From the NCBI GenBank assembly GCA_030144725.1, contig JASKMD010000008.1, positions 6,587,153 to 6,651,152 of the forward strand: a DNA stretch of 64,000 nucleotides, written 5' to 3'. Numbering within the stretch: the first letter of the stretch is position 1; each line of letters begins with the position of its first letter. The notes beneath the pieces are model-generated. The model was given only the letters and a program-made list of their open reading frames with translations. It did no database searches and was not told the origin of the DNA. Positions 1 through 12,900 of the stretch are shown here, in pieces. This DNA comes from Haematococcus lacustris (lineage: Eukaryota > Chlorophyta > Chlorophyceae > Chlamydomonadales > Haematococcaceae). The position numbers and the translations under genes are program-made.

Positions 1-3000
1 GCCAGGCAAAGCCCATGTGCCTCCGCCCCTGCTGTTGCCATGCACCCCACTGCTGTCCGGTGCTGGCCTGACCTGCTGCCTTGTCATCGCAGCGCTGCAG
101 CAGGATAGCCAGGCAGGTGGCACTCCAAGGTGCCACGATCTCCTCGCCTGGGCCGTGACTGCCGTCCAGGAAGGACTGTGGCGGGCAGCACGCAACAGAG
201 CAGTGGGCTGGGGCAGCGTGGTTCAAGACAGAGGCGAGTAGTGGGTGAAGTAGCAGGAGTGGGTGAGGCAGCAGGAGTGGGTGAAGTAGCAAGAGTGGGT
301 GAGGCAGCAGGAGTGGGTGAGGCAGCAGGAGTGGGTGAGGCAGCAGGAGTGGGTGAGGCAGCAGGAGTGGGTGAGGCAGCAGGAGTGGGTGAGGCAGCAG
401 GAGTGGGTGAGGCAGCAGGAGTGGGTGAGGCAGCAGGAGTGGGTGAGGCAGCAGGAGTGGGTGAGGCAGCAGGAGTGGGTGAGGCAGCAGGAGTGGGTGA
501 GGCAGCAGGAGTGGGTGAGGCAGCAGGAGTGGGTGAGGCAGCAGGAGTGGGTGAGGCAGCAGGAGTGGGTGAGGCAGCAGGAGTGGGTGAGGCAGCAGGA
601 GTGGGTGAGGCAGCAGGAGTGGGTGAGGCAGCAGGAGTGGGTGAGGTAGCAGGAGTGGGTGAGGCAGCAGGAGTGGGTGAGGCAGCAGGAGTGGGTGAGG
701 CAGCAGGAGTGGGTGAGGCAGCAGGAGTGGGTGAGGCAGCAGGAGTGGGTGAGGCAGCAGGAGTGGGTGAGGCAGCAGGAGTGGGTGAGGCAGCAGGAGT
801 GGGTGAGGCAGCAGGAGTGGGTGAGGCAGCAGGAGCGGGTGAGGCAGCAGGAGCGGGTGAGGCAGCAGGAGTAGGTGAGGCAGCAGGAGTGAGGCAGTGG
901 GTGCAGCAGCAGGCAGGTTGACTGCCTAGGCTGTCTGTGGCCTAGGGCAGTGAGCTAGCCGGGCAGCCCGTTCACTGGGCCGACGCAAACAGGAAGTGAA
1001 GGCTGTGGGGTTCAGCAGCAGGGAGGGCTGCCGGGCAGACGCCGACCCACTTTGTAGCCTGCAGCCAGGGCAAAGGGCTCGGGCAGGGTGTGCAGCAGGG
1101 TGTGCGCCACCTCCACTGCCATGTGACGCTGCAGGGGTTTGGCGGTGCGGGCCAAGCGGGCCAGGAAGGAGGTGAACAGGAGGAGGTCGGGGCCAGGCAG
1201 CAGGGGCACCTGCAGGTGAGAGCAGCACTGCAAGAGCTGGAGGACAAGCGGCACACAGGCAGGCATCTCTGTGTACTGTCCAGTGACACAGCCTCCTGCC
1301 CTACTGCTGCCAGGGACGAGGGACAGAGGGGGCACAGCGTTGCTTTGTGCCTGCCTAGCTACTGGTGTGCTGGCACGACATCTCCTACAGCACTGACACA
1401 CACTGCTTCAATCAAGCCCACAGCTGTAAGTCGGGCTCAAGGGAAGCAAGCTCAGCACCAGCTCAGCCCTCTTCTGCCTCTCAAGGCCACGTTGCCCTCC
1501 TAGCCCAACCAACCTAACTGGGCCCCTCAACAGTCAACTCCGCTCCACACAGCTCTGTGCAGCAGAGTTTACTCCTGGCCAGGAGTGCTGCCAGGCGGTT
1601 GCTGCAGTGCCCTGACCAGCGCATCCCACCCACCATCTCCTGCAGGCTGGTCACGGTGGCTGCTCTGCAGTCCGCCCTGTCAGGCGCCTTGAGGCACAAG
1701 CCCCGCAGCAGCGCCACCAGGCTCCGGCTGACCTCTGGCTGGCGCTGCCTGCATCACACACCGGCAGCAGGCAGCGCTTGAAGCCCCTCCTGCTGGCACA
1801 GTGCTTGTGGCCTGGTGGCGGTATCTGCCATCTGCTGTGCCATCACTGTGCAATTACTGATTAGCTAGCTGCTGCAGGAGAAAATGCATGGATGCCATGT
1901 ATGCAGCCCTTTGAGCGGACAACTACAGAACTGTCCCCAGGAGCACCAAGGGGGCAGCCAGGTGTAAAAGTCTGCACCCAGAGGCACCTGTACAGCGCAC
2001 TAATGAATTGCACGGCCCTGGCCCTGCGTGTGGCGGCGTCCTGACCGGCAGCCTTCTTGGCCGCAGCCCCTTGAGCTGGAGTTCCGGCTGCACCCAGCAG
2101 GCTGGGGATGAGGCGCAGCAGGGTGCTAGAGGCGGTAACGGCCACATCCCCGTGCTGGGGCTCCATGAGGGCACACAGCACCAGGTAGGCGGCCTCAGGG
2201 GCGGTGCCTGCTGGGCAGGGCACAGCACCGGCAGGGATGTGAATTCTGCAGCTGCCTAAACAGCAATGACGCTGCTATGGCTTGCAGCATGTGCTTGCAA
2301 GGACAGGTGTCCTTGTTCCACTCCAACTTTAGTAGCAGCCTCCCTTAGCTCCCTTCGCACCTGGGCCTGTTGCCTGGCTTCGTGCTGCACCTCTGCCACT
2401 GCGAGCCGCACTTGCTGCCATGATGGAAGAGCCACAGGCTGTGATCTCCACGCATGCGTCCAGCAACATGGCTTGCATGTCCGGGCTGCCACGCAGGCTG
2501 GAACCCCGCACAAAGCACTCAATGTTTGTCAGTGCCTCAATGCAGAGTGGCAGTAGGTCTTGGTTGCATGCTGGCTGTGCTTGGGAGTCGTTCTGTGTGT
2601 TTTGTGTGCTGCCAGCCTCGTCATCTGAATTCTGCACAGTAGCTGCCTTCTTGCTGCCCTTGCGTCGGTCCTTCTCAGGAGCAGCATCTGGATCGGCTTT
2701 CCTGCTTTTTCCACATGCAGCCTGTGCAGTTCCTGGTACACAGGCCTTTTTAAGAGTTTGGAGAAACCCTGAGAAGGTGTAGGGGTCAAAGAGGCTGGAT
2801 GTCTGCAGGTGGGCGAGGTACACAGTCAGTGATAAGGAGGTGGCATGTCAGTGATAAGGAGACAGCAACGGAGCACACAACCTACTGGGCAGCCCTTCAT
2901 GTTCAGCAAGATTGAGTAGAATGCGGCTGCTAGCATGGCCCCGTCCAGGGAGTCCATGCCCCGGACAAGCTGTCCAATGGACTTCGCCACTGCTACAAAC

Positions 3001-3212
3001 GAGACTTCCGCACGGGCTAGCGACTCCCATAGCTCCACACAAGCCGCGGTGTTCCTGGAATCTGATACCCAAGTGCTGCACTCGCGGCAGCTGGTGAGCT
3101 CTTCCACGGTTAATGGCTCAATGCGACTGACGTCTGCAACACGTCCAATGGGCGACCCATCCTCGGCCAGCCTCTGCAGTGTTTCGTGCAGCTTCTGCAC
3201 GCATTGATCCAT
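1..3212 (-). CDS. CAP-D3: Condensin II complex subunit D3 (CAP-D3/NCAPD3), 3'-truncated by window
   Basis: This is a HEAT-repeat subunit of condensin II, which compacts chromosomes in the nucleus. Exons whose phases match are 3212-2886 (start ATG, MDQCVQK), 2802-2391 and 2210-1988. Further exons are about 1734-1634 and 1209-1051, and a weaker one lies near 180-73. Recognition rests on segments like those of metazoan and plant D3: a helical block with FYSILLNMKGCP then SSLFDPYTFSGFLQTLKK, the block PEAAYLVLCALMEPQHGD with RARAVQFISALYR, the block LLRGLCLKAPDRADCR, and FLARLARTAKPLQRHM. A Lys/Asp/Gln-rich linker sits in the second exon. The junction into the 1734-1634 exon does not match in phase, so a small exon may be missing. 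The gene runs off the left edge. The coding call is firm; the D3 assignment is good but made from memory of the family. Confidence 0.68.
241..890 (+). repeat. 18-bp minisatellite, about 36 copies
   Basis: The unit is GTGGGTGAGGCAGCAGGA, almost perfect. A few units carry GTA for GCA near the start and around 650, and GCGGG variants occur near 835-855. The unit length is a multiple of three, so all frames stay open, giving a false Gly-Glu-Ala-Ala-Gly-Val protein. It lies 3' of the last clear CAP-D3 exons and is probably in an intron of that minus-strand gene, where the sense strand reads C-rich. Confidence 0.95.
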
Positions 3213-3910
3213 AGTTGAACTGCTGCTAATACGCGCGGGAGGACATGCTCGGTACAAGTCGTAGACTCTTGGTCAACGACAGGTCTAAGTTTGACCAGGG
3301 TTTAACCATGCCTAGGATTAATTCGCCGATGGCATGCACTGTCTTGGGATTTACAGAGCGCTAGGTGGCTCAGTGACTACAGCATCTAAACAGCGTGCCC
3401 TGCATGAAAAGGAACCATCCCAGGCCAGTCTATTCGCTCATGCTGCTCAGCCATCCCAGCAGCTGCACATTGTTATAGTTTGAGAGGGATCTGCAGAGAG
3501 GGAGCTGCCAGTGGGGAAGTGGGCAGGAACGAGCGAGTAAGTGTAACGTCGTCATCTGCGGGTGTACCGGTCGAGCAGGATTAGCGTGCAGGGCTACGGT
3601 CGTAAGGCTCGAGAGCAACCGATGCGCGTCGGAGAGGGTTATTTCTGGAACACCGCCTGCCGGATGCGTGGCCGGGTCGACTCATGTTGCCAGTCCACAG
3701 TTGCGATGTAATGTACTGATGATGCTGCACACGCCGGCTGACTTCAACTATATGCACTGTTCAGTAAACTAGACGGGTCAAGTCTGGAGCTCTCTCTGGA
3801 GTCCTGCTCCGTAACACTCGCGGCGCCTCAACAGCGCGTCCCCTCGTATCCCGCACTGCAAGAGCTGTTACTAGGCCACCAATGGGGCGGCGCAGAACCA
3901 CATTCTATGA
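3213..3910. other. Intergenic: DOA10 3' region and CAP-D3 promoter
   Basis: No exon is recognisable here. The two flanking genes run tandemly on the minus strand, so this stretch must hold the DOA10 3' UTR and the CAP-D3 promoter and 5' UTR. TTACA at 3351-3355 is TGTAA on the minus strand and could be the DOA10 poly(A) signal, about 560 nt after the stop; this is a weak call. Confidence 0.5.
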
Positions 3911-6900
3911 CTACCTTGCGCCAGCGCTGCCTTCCCCCCAATTCAGCAGCTTTCGGCCAACCAGGTACCGCTGCCTGTACATGTCATCGTGCACCCTGAC
4001 CACCGCGGCCTTGAGCAGCTGGACGCAGGCGGCGGCCAACCAGGCCGCCACGTACGCCAGATAGCCCCACAGGTTGGCGTGCGCGACCCAGGACCGCGAG
4101 ATTCCCGGGATGCGCGGGAGTACGCCGCGTGTCGCCACATACGGCACCGCAAGCGTGGTGGCCAGGTGCAACGCGACCGGGCACACCAAGTGACGTAGGC
4201 TGTGCAGCGGCCGGGCGTGCATCAAGCCGCCCTGCACCCACGTCACGGTCGGGCCACATGGCCTGAACCTCAGCATCAGAGGCAAGCACGCTCACACAGC
4301 ACTGCTGGTCTTCTCACCCCACCCCTTGCCCACTCTGCCCCGCACTCTACCCCTGACCTCACCCATCCCGTCGCCCCTTGCCCTGCCCCCCACCACCTGC
4401 TGCATGATAGCCAGCTGCAGCGCCAGGCGGTCCAGCCAGTGGCGGCCCGCACCCCGCCAGCGCTGCTCCAAGGCCAGCAGCGCACCGTGCTCCAGGCCGT
4501 GCACCTGGCCGTCCAGTGCCTGCCAGGGTGCACCAGTGCTGCCACTCAGCCACACTCCACACACAGGGGGTGGATCAGGAGGAGGGGTGGACACCAGTGA
4601 TTCGTTTTTCAAAACAGCCAAGCTGATGCTGGTCACAAAGGGTCCTGGACCACCACATGGCTGGTTACGCAGTTGGTCCCGACTGGTAACGAAAAACAAG
4701 TATCGCAGCATTTTCTTATGCCAAAAAGGCATTTTCTATAAATATCTTACCATTTTCGGTTAAGAAGCAGCCGAGGCCAGCCGACGCAAGGGTCCGTTTG
4801 GTAACGAATGCCAGGCCTAGAAAACAAGCTTTTGGTTCCGATCGTTACGTATTACGCAAAAAAAGAATCACTGGTGGCCACTGGACAGCCGCTGGCCGGG
4901 CACTGGGTGTAGGGGCTGGGCAGGGTGTGGGCAGGCACTGCGGTGGATGGGTCGGTGTGATGAATCGTGCCAGGGCCTAGAGGGGATCAGAGGAGGGGTC
5001 AGAGGAAGGGTCAGAGGAGGGGTTAGAGGGGGGTGGGGCCAACAGCTGCTGGCTGGTCACTGGGTGTAGGGGCTAGGCGACTGAATGGATGGGTCAGTGT
5101 GGTAAGCTGTGCCTTAACCTCAGGGGATCAGAGGGGGATTCAGAGGAGGAATTAGAGGAGGTGGGCGGAGGGGTGTTGGAGGGTTGGGGGGGTAGGGTGT
5201 GGCTAGTGGGGGCTCTGGCCTGGAAGGGCTAGGGGGTTGAAGCTAGGGGGGGCTAGGGGGGGCTTGGGCTAGGGCTAGGGCTAGGGCTAGGGGGGGCAGG
5301 CGGCAGCTGGCTGGCTGTCCGGCCAGGCTTGCGCAGGCAGCGTCTGCCTGTGCGCGACTCACAGCGTGCATGCGGAGCAGTGCCAGCAGGTGGGCCAGCT
5401 CCAGCCACATCAGGCCCAGCCGCCACTCCTGAACAGTCAATGTAAGCGCACCCAGCATCAAGCGAGCGTGAGCCAGGGCACATGGGGCTCATCAGCACCA
5501 AACTCGTGTGGCGCAGCTAGTCGTGAAGATGGGTGTAGGCAGCAGCAGGGTAGGGGAGCCCTTCCCTTTGCCCTTTTGCTACTGGTGACTAGTCATGACA
5601 GAAACAATAAAGTAAACAGGTGGTCTGAATGGACTCCATAGTGCAGGTCATTCAGTCAGGCTCATGGGTCATCAGGGCCACCAGGCAGCGCAGCCACATG
5701 CCAGGCAGCCAAGCGGCTGCATCAGGCTGTGTCACACCTTGTGCAGCAGCAGCAGCGGCGTCTGGTACGGCGTGAACAGGCGCAGGGGCAGGCAGCAGGC
5801 CCACAGCAGGAGGCCCAGCAGCAGCGCACAGCCGCCCAACCAGGAGGCAAACAGCAGGGCGCTGCTGGCAGCGTGCACTGCAGCGCCGCCTAGCCAGGCG
5901 CATGCACGCCGCCAGCTGCCAGAGGCTTGATGGCTCACTCTGCGAGGGTGGGAGGCAGTTGGGCGGGGGGTGGGGGTGCAGGCAACCAGGGGGGAAGGCT
6001 AGCCTGGGAAGTCAGGCAGGCGAGTGACAGCAGCTAGGGCAGCAGGTCAGCCCAGGACCTAAGGCAATGCACATAGAGGGGGAGGGGAGGGGGTGCCTTC
6101 ACACATGCCCCACATGCCCCACATGCCATACGTCTGTAATCACCGAGAGAGGGGATTCAGACCTAACCCTAACCTTGACACTGACCCTAAGCACCACACA
6201 CCCAGTCGTGCCACTGCCCCCTCACCCCCACCACCCACCCCACCCTGATGACACCCCAGCCAGGCGTCTTGCCATCCCACCGCCTGCGCCCTGGACCCCC
6301 AGCCCCTCCCCCAGCCCCTCCCCCTCACGTCTGCAGCAGCGTCGCGGCCAGGCCCAGCAGCAGCGTGCCCAGGCTGAGCGCGTTGAGGTCGGTCAGGTGC
6401 GGCGCTTCGTCAAAGTACAGGCGGATGAGCGGGGCCAGGGCGGCCAGGGCGGCGCGGCCCAGGGCCAGCGGCAGCAGCAGCCACAGCACCGACAGCAGCA
6501 GCAGGCACAGCGTAGCCAGCAGGCAGAACAACGCCACCTGCACAGCCGGCCAGGGGGGCAGGCAGGGCAGGCAGCACGTGAGGGGGGGGGGAGGGACAGG
6601 GGCCAGCAGCTCATGACTGGGGCCAGGCAGGTGGGGATGTGGGCAGGTGGGCAGGCAGGCGGGTGGGCAGGCGGGTGCGCGGTCCATCGCTAGCTGCCGC
6701 CTCAGCGTCATGGATCTCAACTGTCGCCCACTGCCCTGACAGGGGTCAGTTCCTGGCAGCCAGGGTCAGGCAGACGGTGCCCGGCCCTGACCTTGCGGGG
6801 GAAGCTGGGCTGCGCTGCGTACCACTCCACTGGCCTGGCCTCAGGGACAGGGGGAGGGGTGGGGGGGGCGGGGGCAGCAGCGGTGGCAGCTGCACTGGCT

Positions 6901-9900
6901 TGGTCAGCTGCTTCAACAATCGCAGCAGCGGTACAGGCCGGGGTGGAGGCGGCAGTTGCCCGCTCTGCCTGGGGCAGCTGAGGCAGGTGGAGCTCATGGG
7001 GCGATGAGGTTGGTTGGGGTGATTGGGGCGGTTGAGGCGGTTCATGTAGACTAGGCTGGCGTGAGCCTGAGCCTGGTGGCTGACTGGTGGCCAGCACTGC
7101 GCCCGAGGGGGATCCAGGCCCCTTGCTGCCCGCAGCCTGGGTGCAGGGGAGGTTGGGGCGGGGCGGCTGGGGCTGGGGGGCGGCTGCACTTGCCCCAGCT
7201 GGCAGTGTGGTGGTGGCCAGGGCCGCAGACTGCTCTGGAGGGGAGGCTGGCAGCCCCACGGCTGCATGGCTAGGCAGGGGCAGGGGAGAGGAGGGGGAGG
7301 AGGGGGAGGAGAGGGGGGAGAGGGGGGAGGGGGAGGAGGGAGGAGGGTAGTGCCCAGCACCCTGTGGGGGCTGCTCCTCCTCCTGCTCCTGCGCCTGCTG
7401 TTCGTGTGGTGGCTCCTGGTCTTGAGCCGCTGCAGCCGGTCTGGCTGCCATTGCCTGGTTCCGCACCCCCCCCTGCTGCCGACCTGGCTGCTGCTGCTGC
7501 TGCTGCCCTGGGGGTGTGGGGTGCAGCAGCAGGTACTGGGTCCAGCCCAGCCCCCTGGCCACTGCCCACAGCCAGGCCTGCACCAGCCAGCCTATCACCG
7601 CATCCACCTGCAGCCGGGACAGGCAGGCAGGGGGTGACGGCACCATCAGGCTCACGACCCACCCCTGTGGTGCTACTCATGACTCATGACAGGCCCAAGC
7701 AACATAATGGATCCTTCCTGCCCCCCTGCCCCCCTGCCCCTAGGTAGCAGGGTGGGGGTGAGGGTCGGGGGCGACAGGGTGGGTGTGTTTGTTGCCCAGT
7801 CTGCTGTGCGTCACCTTGACCAGGGGCTGGCACAGCGCCAGCAGCAGCGTGAAGTTCAGCTCCTGCTGCACCCCGGTGAAGCGCGGCAGCAGGTGTAGCT
7901 CCAGGGGGTAGAGACCAGGGGCCTGGGCAGGGGGGCAGGGGGGGCAGGGGGGCAGGGGGGGGGCAAGGCTGGGGGCAGGGGGCAGCGCCCAGGAGGGGGC
8001 AGGGCTGGGAGCAGGCAGCAGGGCAGGGCAAAGGCACCCAGACGCCCAAGCACCCAGGGAGGGAGGCAGCCTGGCAGGCAGGTAGGCAGTATGGGGAGTG
8101 AGGGGAGTGAGACCCCCTGCCCAGCCCCTCACCAGGCTGCGTGCCATCAGTGCCGGCAGGTAGAGCAGCAGCGTGCCCGCCGCCATGGCACACACCAGCC
8201 TGGCCGCCAGCATGACCAGGCCCAGCCCCACGTGCAGCAGCGCCAGCGCCAGCTCGCTGCGGGGCTGCGCCCGGGGCTGCAGCCGGTCCAGCGCCTGGAT
8301 GGCGGCGGCCCGCAGCCTGAGCTCCAGCAGGGCCAGGGGGCGCTCCGCCTGCAGAGGCGGGGGGCGGGCGGTCAAGGCCAAGGCCAAGGAGTCCAAGGCC
8401 AGGGTGGGGTGGAGGGTGGTGTAGGGGAGGGAGGGTGATGAAGCCAGGGGGCAGGGGAGCAGGGGGGCAAGGGGGAGGGGGGCTGGAGACCAGATGGAGA
8501 GGGGACAGCAGGCGGCACCCCTGCGCCAACAGCTGGGCCCTTGCCCCTGCTTGACCCACCCCCTCTTGCTCCCTCCTTCATTGACCCCCATGACCCACTA
8601 TACTTGCCCCCCCTCCCTTGTCACACCCCCACCTTCTATGCTCTCTCTGCTTCCCCTACCTCCTCCCCCCTCCACTCCCCTGCCCCTGCCCCCCGCCTGG
8701 CCCACCTGCAGCAGTGGCAGGGCTCCGGGGCGCAGCCTCGCCCCCAGCGCCGTGTGCAGGCGCGCCAGTAGGGCCAGCAGCGAGCGGTTCAGGAGGGCGT
8801 GCCAGAACAGCCAGCCGCAGGCCAGCGCTACGACAGGAGACTGCACAGCGAGCAACCACGGGGGGGGGGGGGCAACTCAGCCCATGTGACCTCCATGTGA
8901 TGCTGCATGGAGCACAGCAAGCAGCAGCCCTATAGAATAGAAAGCTTTTCTAGGCCCCCCCCGTACTGCTGCTTGTCCGCCCCCTCCCCTGCTGCTGCTG
9001 CCCCCCTGCCCCTCACCTTGGCCGCCATGTCGTACACTGCCTGGTTGTACTTGAGCAGGCCGTTGAGGCACAGCAGCGCCCACAGCCCCATCACCGGCTT
9101 GAACACCAGCTCATGCTGCACCTCAGGCTGCCAGCTCTGCACCCAACACACCACACACCACACACAGCGTGCAACACACCTCCACACCCCCAGCACCAGC
9201 AGAGCAGCATGCAGAGGGTGGCCATGCATGCATGCATGCATGCATGTACCTCTATCTGCCATGCAAGCACCTCTATCTGCCATGGTGCGCCTGCACCACC
9301 TACAGCAACTTGATGCACCAGGGTGGTCAGGCCCGCCTCCAGAGACCTGACCAGGCCAAGCGGGCCCAGCCAGGCGCCAGCCGCACCCAGCACCACCCCA
9401 GCCACCCCTGCTCGCGCCGCAGCAGCGCCCATGGCGGCTGGGGGCTGCCCCAGCAGCAGCGAGGCGCCAGCAGCCAAGGCTGCAGCCCCAGCCCCCACGC
9501 CACCCGCTGCAGCCCCTTGGTGGCGTACGCTGCGGCACAGGCCACGCAAGCCACGGCCACACTGCGCGAGCAAAGTCTGAGCAGGAGGCAACCAGCGCGG
9601 CGGCGGCAGTCGCTGGGGGGGGTGCTCCTGCTGCTGGTGGGTGGGCTGTGCGGTGTTGACGTCCTGCTGGGGAGGTGCAGGGGGGTGTGTAGCGGGTCTG
9701 TCAGGCGGGGGTGGCCAGGCGGGCCACTGCTGAGGTGCACGGGACCGCACCTGCCTGACCCGCCCTGACCGCCCCCCCGGCCTGCCCTGACCTGCTGACT
9801 CTGGCGTGTCCTCCCCTGCCCTGAACTCAGGCAGGGGGGCAGGGGGGGTGAGCAGCAGGGAGGTGGGGGGGAGGGGGGCGGCTGCAGGGTGGGAGGGGGG

Positions 9901-12900
9901 TGGGGGGGGGGGCGGCTGCAGGGTGGGAGGGGGGTGGGGGGGGGGGCGTCTGGCTGGCGGTCATGAGTGGACCAGGTGGGCCAGGAGGGGAGGGCAGGAG
10001 GGTCGACCTGCATGTGCTGCTGGGCTAGGCCTCCCCCCCGTGCTGCTCCAGCCCCAGCCCCAGCTGAGGAGCTTGCCGGGTCAGCAGGGGAGGGTGATCG
10101 GGGGGTGTCGGGCAGCTGAGGCAGGGGGGAGGGGGGGGGGAGGGGCCTCAGGCCAGGCTGAGCTGGGGGCAGCAGAGGGGGGGGGAGGAGGGGGGAGGCA
10201 GGGGGGAGGGGGGGGAAGGCAGCCCCTCCCCCAACACCTGTGCCCCTGGGCCTGACCCTGACCTGAGGCCCCCCTGGCCCGCCCCTGGCTGTGTGGGGGC
10301 GGGCGGGCAGGGGGACCAACTTGAGCCAGCAGCCGTCCCAGGGGCTGGTGCCTGTGCCGCTACGCTCCTCCTTTGCAGTCGCTGCCGCGCAGGCCCGCCC
10401 CCACCCCTCCTGGCCTGCAGGCGCTGCACAGTCCGTGCAGCGGGCCTAGCCGCCGCCTCAGGAGCGGGGGGTCCGGTGTGGCTGCCGCCTGCTCCACTGC
10501 CCGGCCCTGGCCAGGACACGGCACCCAGGGGGGCTGGGGAGGGGGAGGGGGAGGGGCCGGCACCTGCCTCCTGGCCAGCTTGAGGACCCGGCCCCCTGAT
10601 GACAGCGGTGCTCACCTCCAGCTGCCTCTCCCTTCCTCCTGACCCTGGAGCAGCAGCCCGGGCCTTCTTCACCTCCTCCCACCCCCTCTCCTCCTCCCCC
10701 TCTCCCTCCACCACCCCCTTGTCCTGTTGCTCCTCACACTCCCCACCCCTTCCCAACCCACTCCCACCCGCCCCTTCCCCACCCCTTCCCAACCCACTCC
10801 CACCCGCCCCCTCCCCACCCCTTCCCAACCCACTCCCACCCGCCCCCTCCCCACCCCTTCCCACCCCTTCCTGGCCATGACGATCCAATGCTGCAGCGAC
10901 TTCCTCCACCTGCTGCAGCACACTCAGCGCCCGGGCCCTGCTGGCCGACACAGCGGCCACCGCCAGGGGGGAGCGCAGAGCAGCAGCAGGGAGGGGGGCG
11001 GCCCGGGGGGCCAGCTGCTGCTGGGCGGCAGCCAGCTCAGCACGGGCCGCTACCAGCTCGCCACGCAGCCGGGCTACCTCAGCATCCAGCGTCCCAGGGC
11101 CCCACACCCCTTCCCCCCCCCTGCCCACCGCCCCAGCCCCTGGCGCATTCCTGCCCTGCCCCCCCTCACCCTCAGCCCCCCCTCCCTGCTGCAGCCCGGC
11201 GCCCCCAGCGCCTCTCACACCCCCCACCCTGACCGCCTGCGCCCCTGCCCTCCCCCAGCGGGGCCGGACTACCCTACCCTGCCCTTCCACACCCACTGCT
11301 GCTGCCCCAGCCTGGCCTCCTCCACCTGCTGCTTCTCCCCTGGCAGCCCCTTGCTCTCCCCCCTGTCCCTGTCCGCCCCCCCCCCTGACCCTGGCCTCTG
11401 CTCCCGCCTGCCGCCTCCATTCCAGCCATGCGCTGGCCGCGTGCAGCAGCAGCAGCAGCAGCGCCAGGCCAGCCGCCAGGAGCGCCAGCTCGCAGCCCAC
11501 CAGCAGCTGACCCAGCAGCAGCGGGCGCCAGTAGCGGCGGACAGGGCTGGGCAGGCGGGTCAGCCGGGAGGTGAGCAGCTCCAGCAGCGCCAGCCGGTTG
11601 CGCCGCAGCACCTTGGCCACAGCCTGAGCAGGGGCAGGGCAGGGTGGGGCACAGCAGGAAGCAGAGCTGAGTCAGGGGGCGGGACTGGGGTCAGTACGGG
11701 GCCCTGCCTACTAGGGGGTGGGGGCTGCTCCGGGCCATGGCCCCAGACTCATGGACCTAACCTGCAGGCCAGGCAGTCAGCAGGGGAGCGGGGCTGGCAG
11801 CTGAAGGCTTGACCAGCTTGAGGCTGGGCAGTGGGCCTGGCAGCTGAAGGCTTGGCAGTCTGGTGCAGCCCGGCAGCAGCAAGGCACCATAGCCTGCCAG
11901 CCTGGGCAGCTGGGCAGCCAGGCTGTGATGGCCAGCCCATGCGCCCACTTGCCTGCTCGTCCTCTTCCTCCTCTGATACCCCGTCACGCTCCTCCTCCTC
12001 CTCTTCCTCACCCTCCTCCTCCACCTCCTCCACCTCCTGCTGCTGCTGTTGCTGCAGAGGCTCAATAGGTTGCGGCTGCTGCTCTGCCCCCTGCCCTGAC
12101 ACCTGTTGGTGCTGCCGCCCCTCCTTGGAGCCAGCCAGCTGTGAGGCCCCCCCCTCCCCCCCCTCCTCACCCTCCCCGCCCACCTGGGGTCCTCCAGCCT
12201 CCCTCCCCAAAGCGCCCTCACTGCCGCCCACCGCCCCCCTACCCTGGCCATGTGCCACTGGCTCCACTCCAGCAGCAGGACCCCCAGCTCCACCCGCAGC
12301 CCCCTGCAAGGCGCCTGCTGGAGGAGCTGTCCCCACCCCTCCCTCAACCTGGGCAGCACTGCCAGGAGGGGAGGGGGCCGCTGCACCACTGCCTGCGTCA
12401 GGCTCGCCAACCTGGCTGACCGCCCAGTCAGGGCGGAGCGCAGCAGCAGGCGGGGCTGGCGGCGCCTGGCCACCTGCCTGTGCAGCTGACAGAGGTGTTT
12501 GACCCTCAGCCCCTCCATCTGGCAGGGGGAGGGGGGCTGCTTGTGGCAGGCTGCCTGGCAGACCTGCTGGTGCGACGCAGTCAGCAGCATCAGCAGCAGC
12601 CCCTGCTGCCAGCCCTGCCGGGGGTGAGTCAGTCGGGTCATGTGGGTGCTCTGCCTGTCCAGCTGACCTGTGTGGTGAGGCCCTGGCTGGGCAGCTGCCT
12701 GCCTCTGCCGCTGCCGCTACTGCCGGCACCCCCCGCACCGCTCGCCTGCCCTGCCCCCGCCCCCCCTCCCCCTGCCCCTCCAGCTGCCCCACCGGGGTCA
12801 CTGCTGACCCCCTCAGCGCCATCAGGCCCCTCAGCCCACCCCCCCATCCCCAGACCCTGGTCAGGCATCTCAGGCGCCTGACCCTGCAACACCTCGGGCT

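Noticed and set aside
241..890. CRISPR-like repeat array
   Set aside because: Units are directly adjacent without unique spacers, and the DNA is eukaryotic.
130..921. 263-residue Gly-Glu-Ala-Ala-Gly-Val repeat ORF
   Set aside because: Minisatellite translation; 18-bp units keep all frames open and the flanks are not coding-like.
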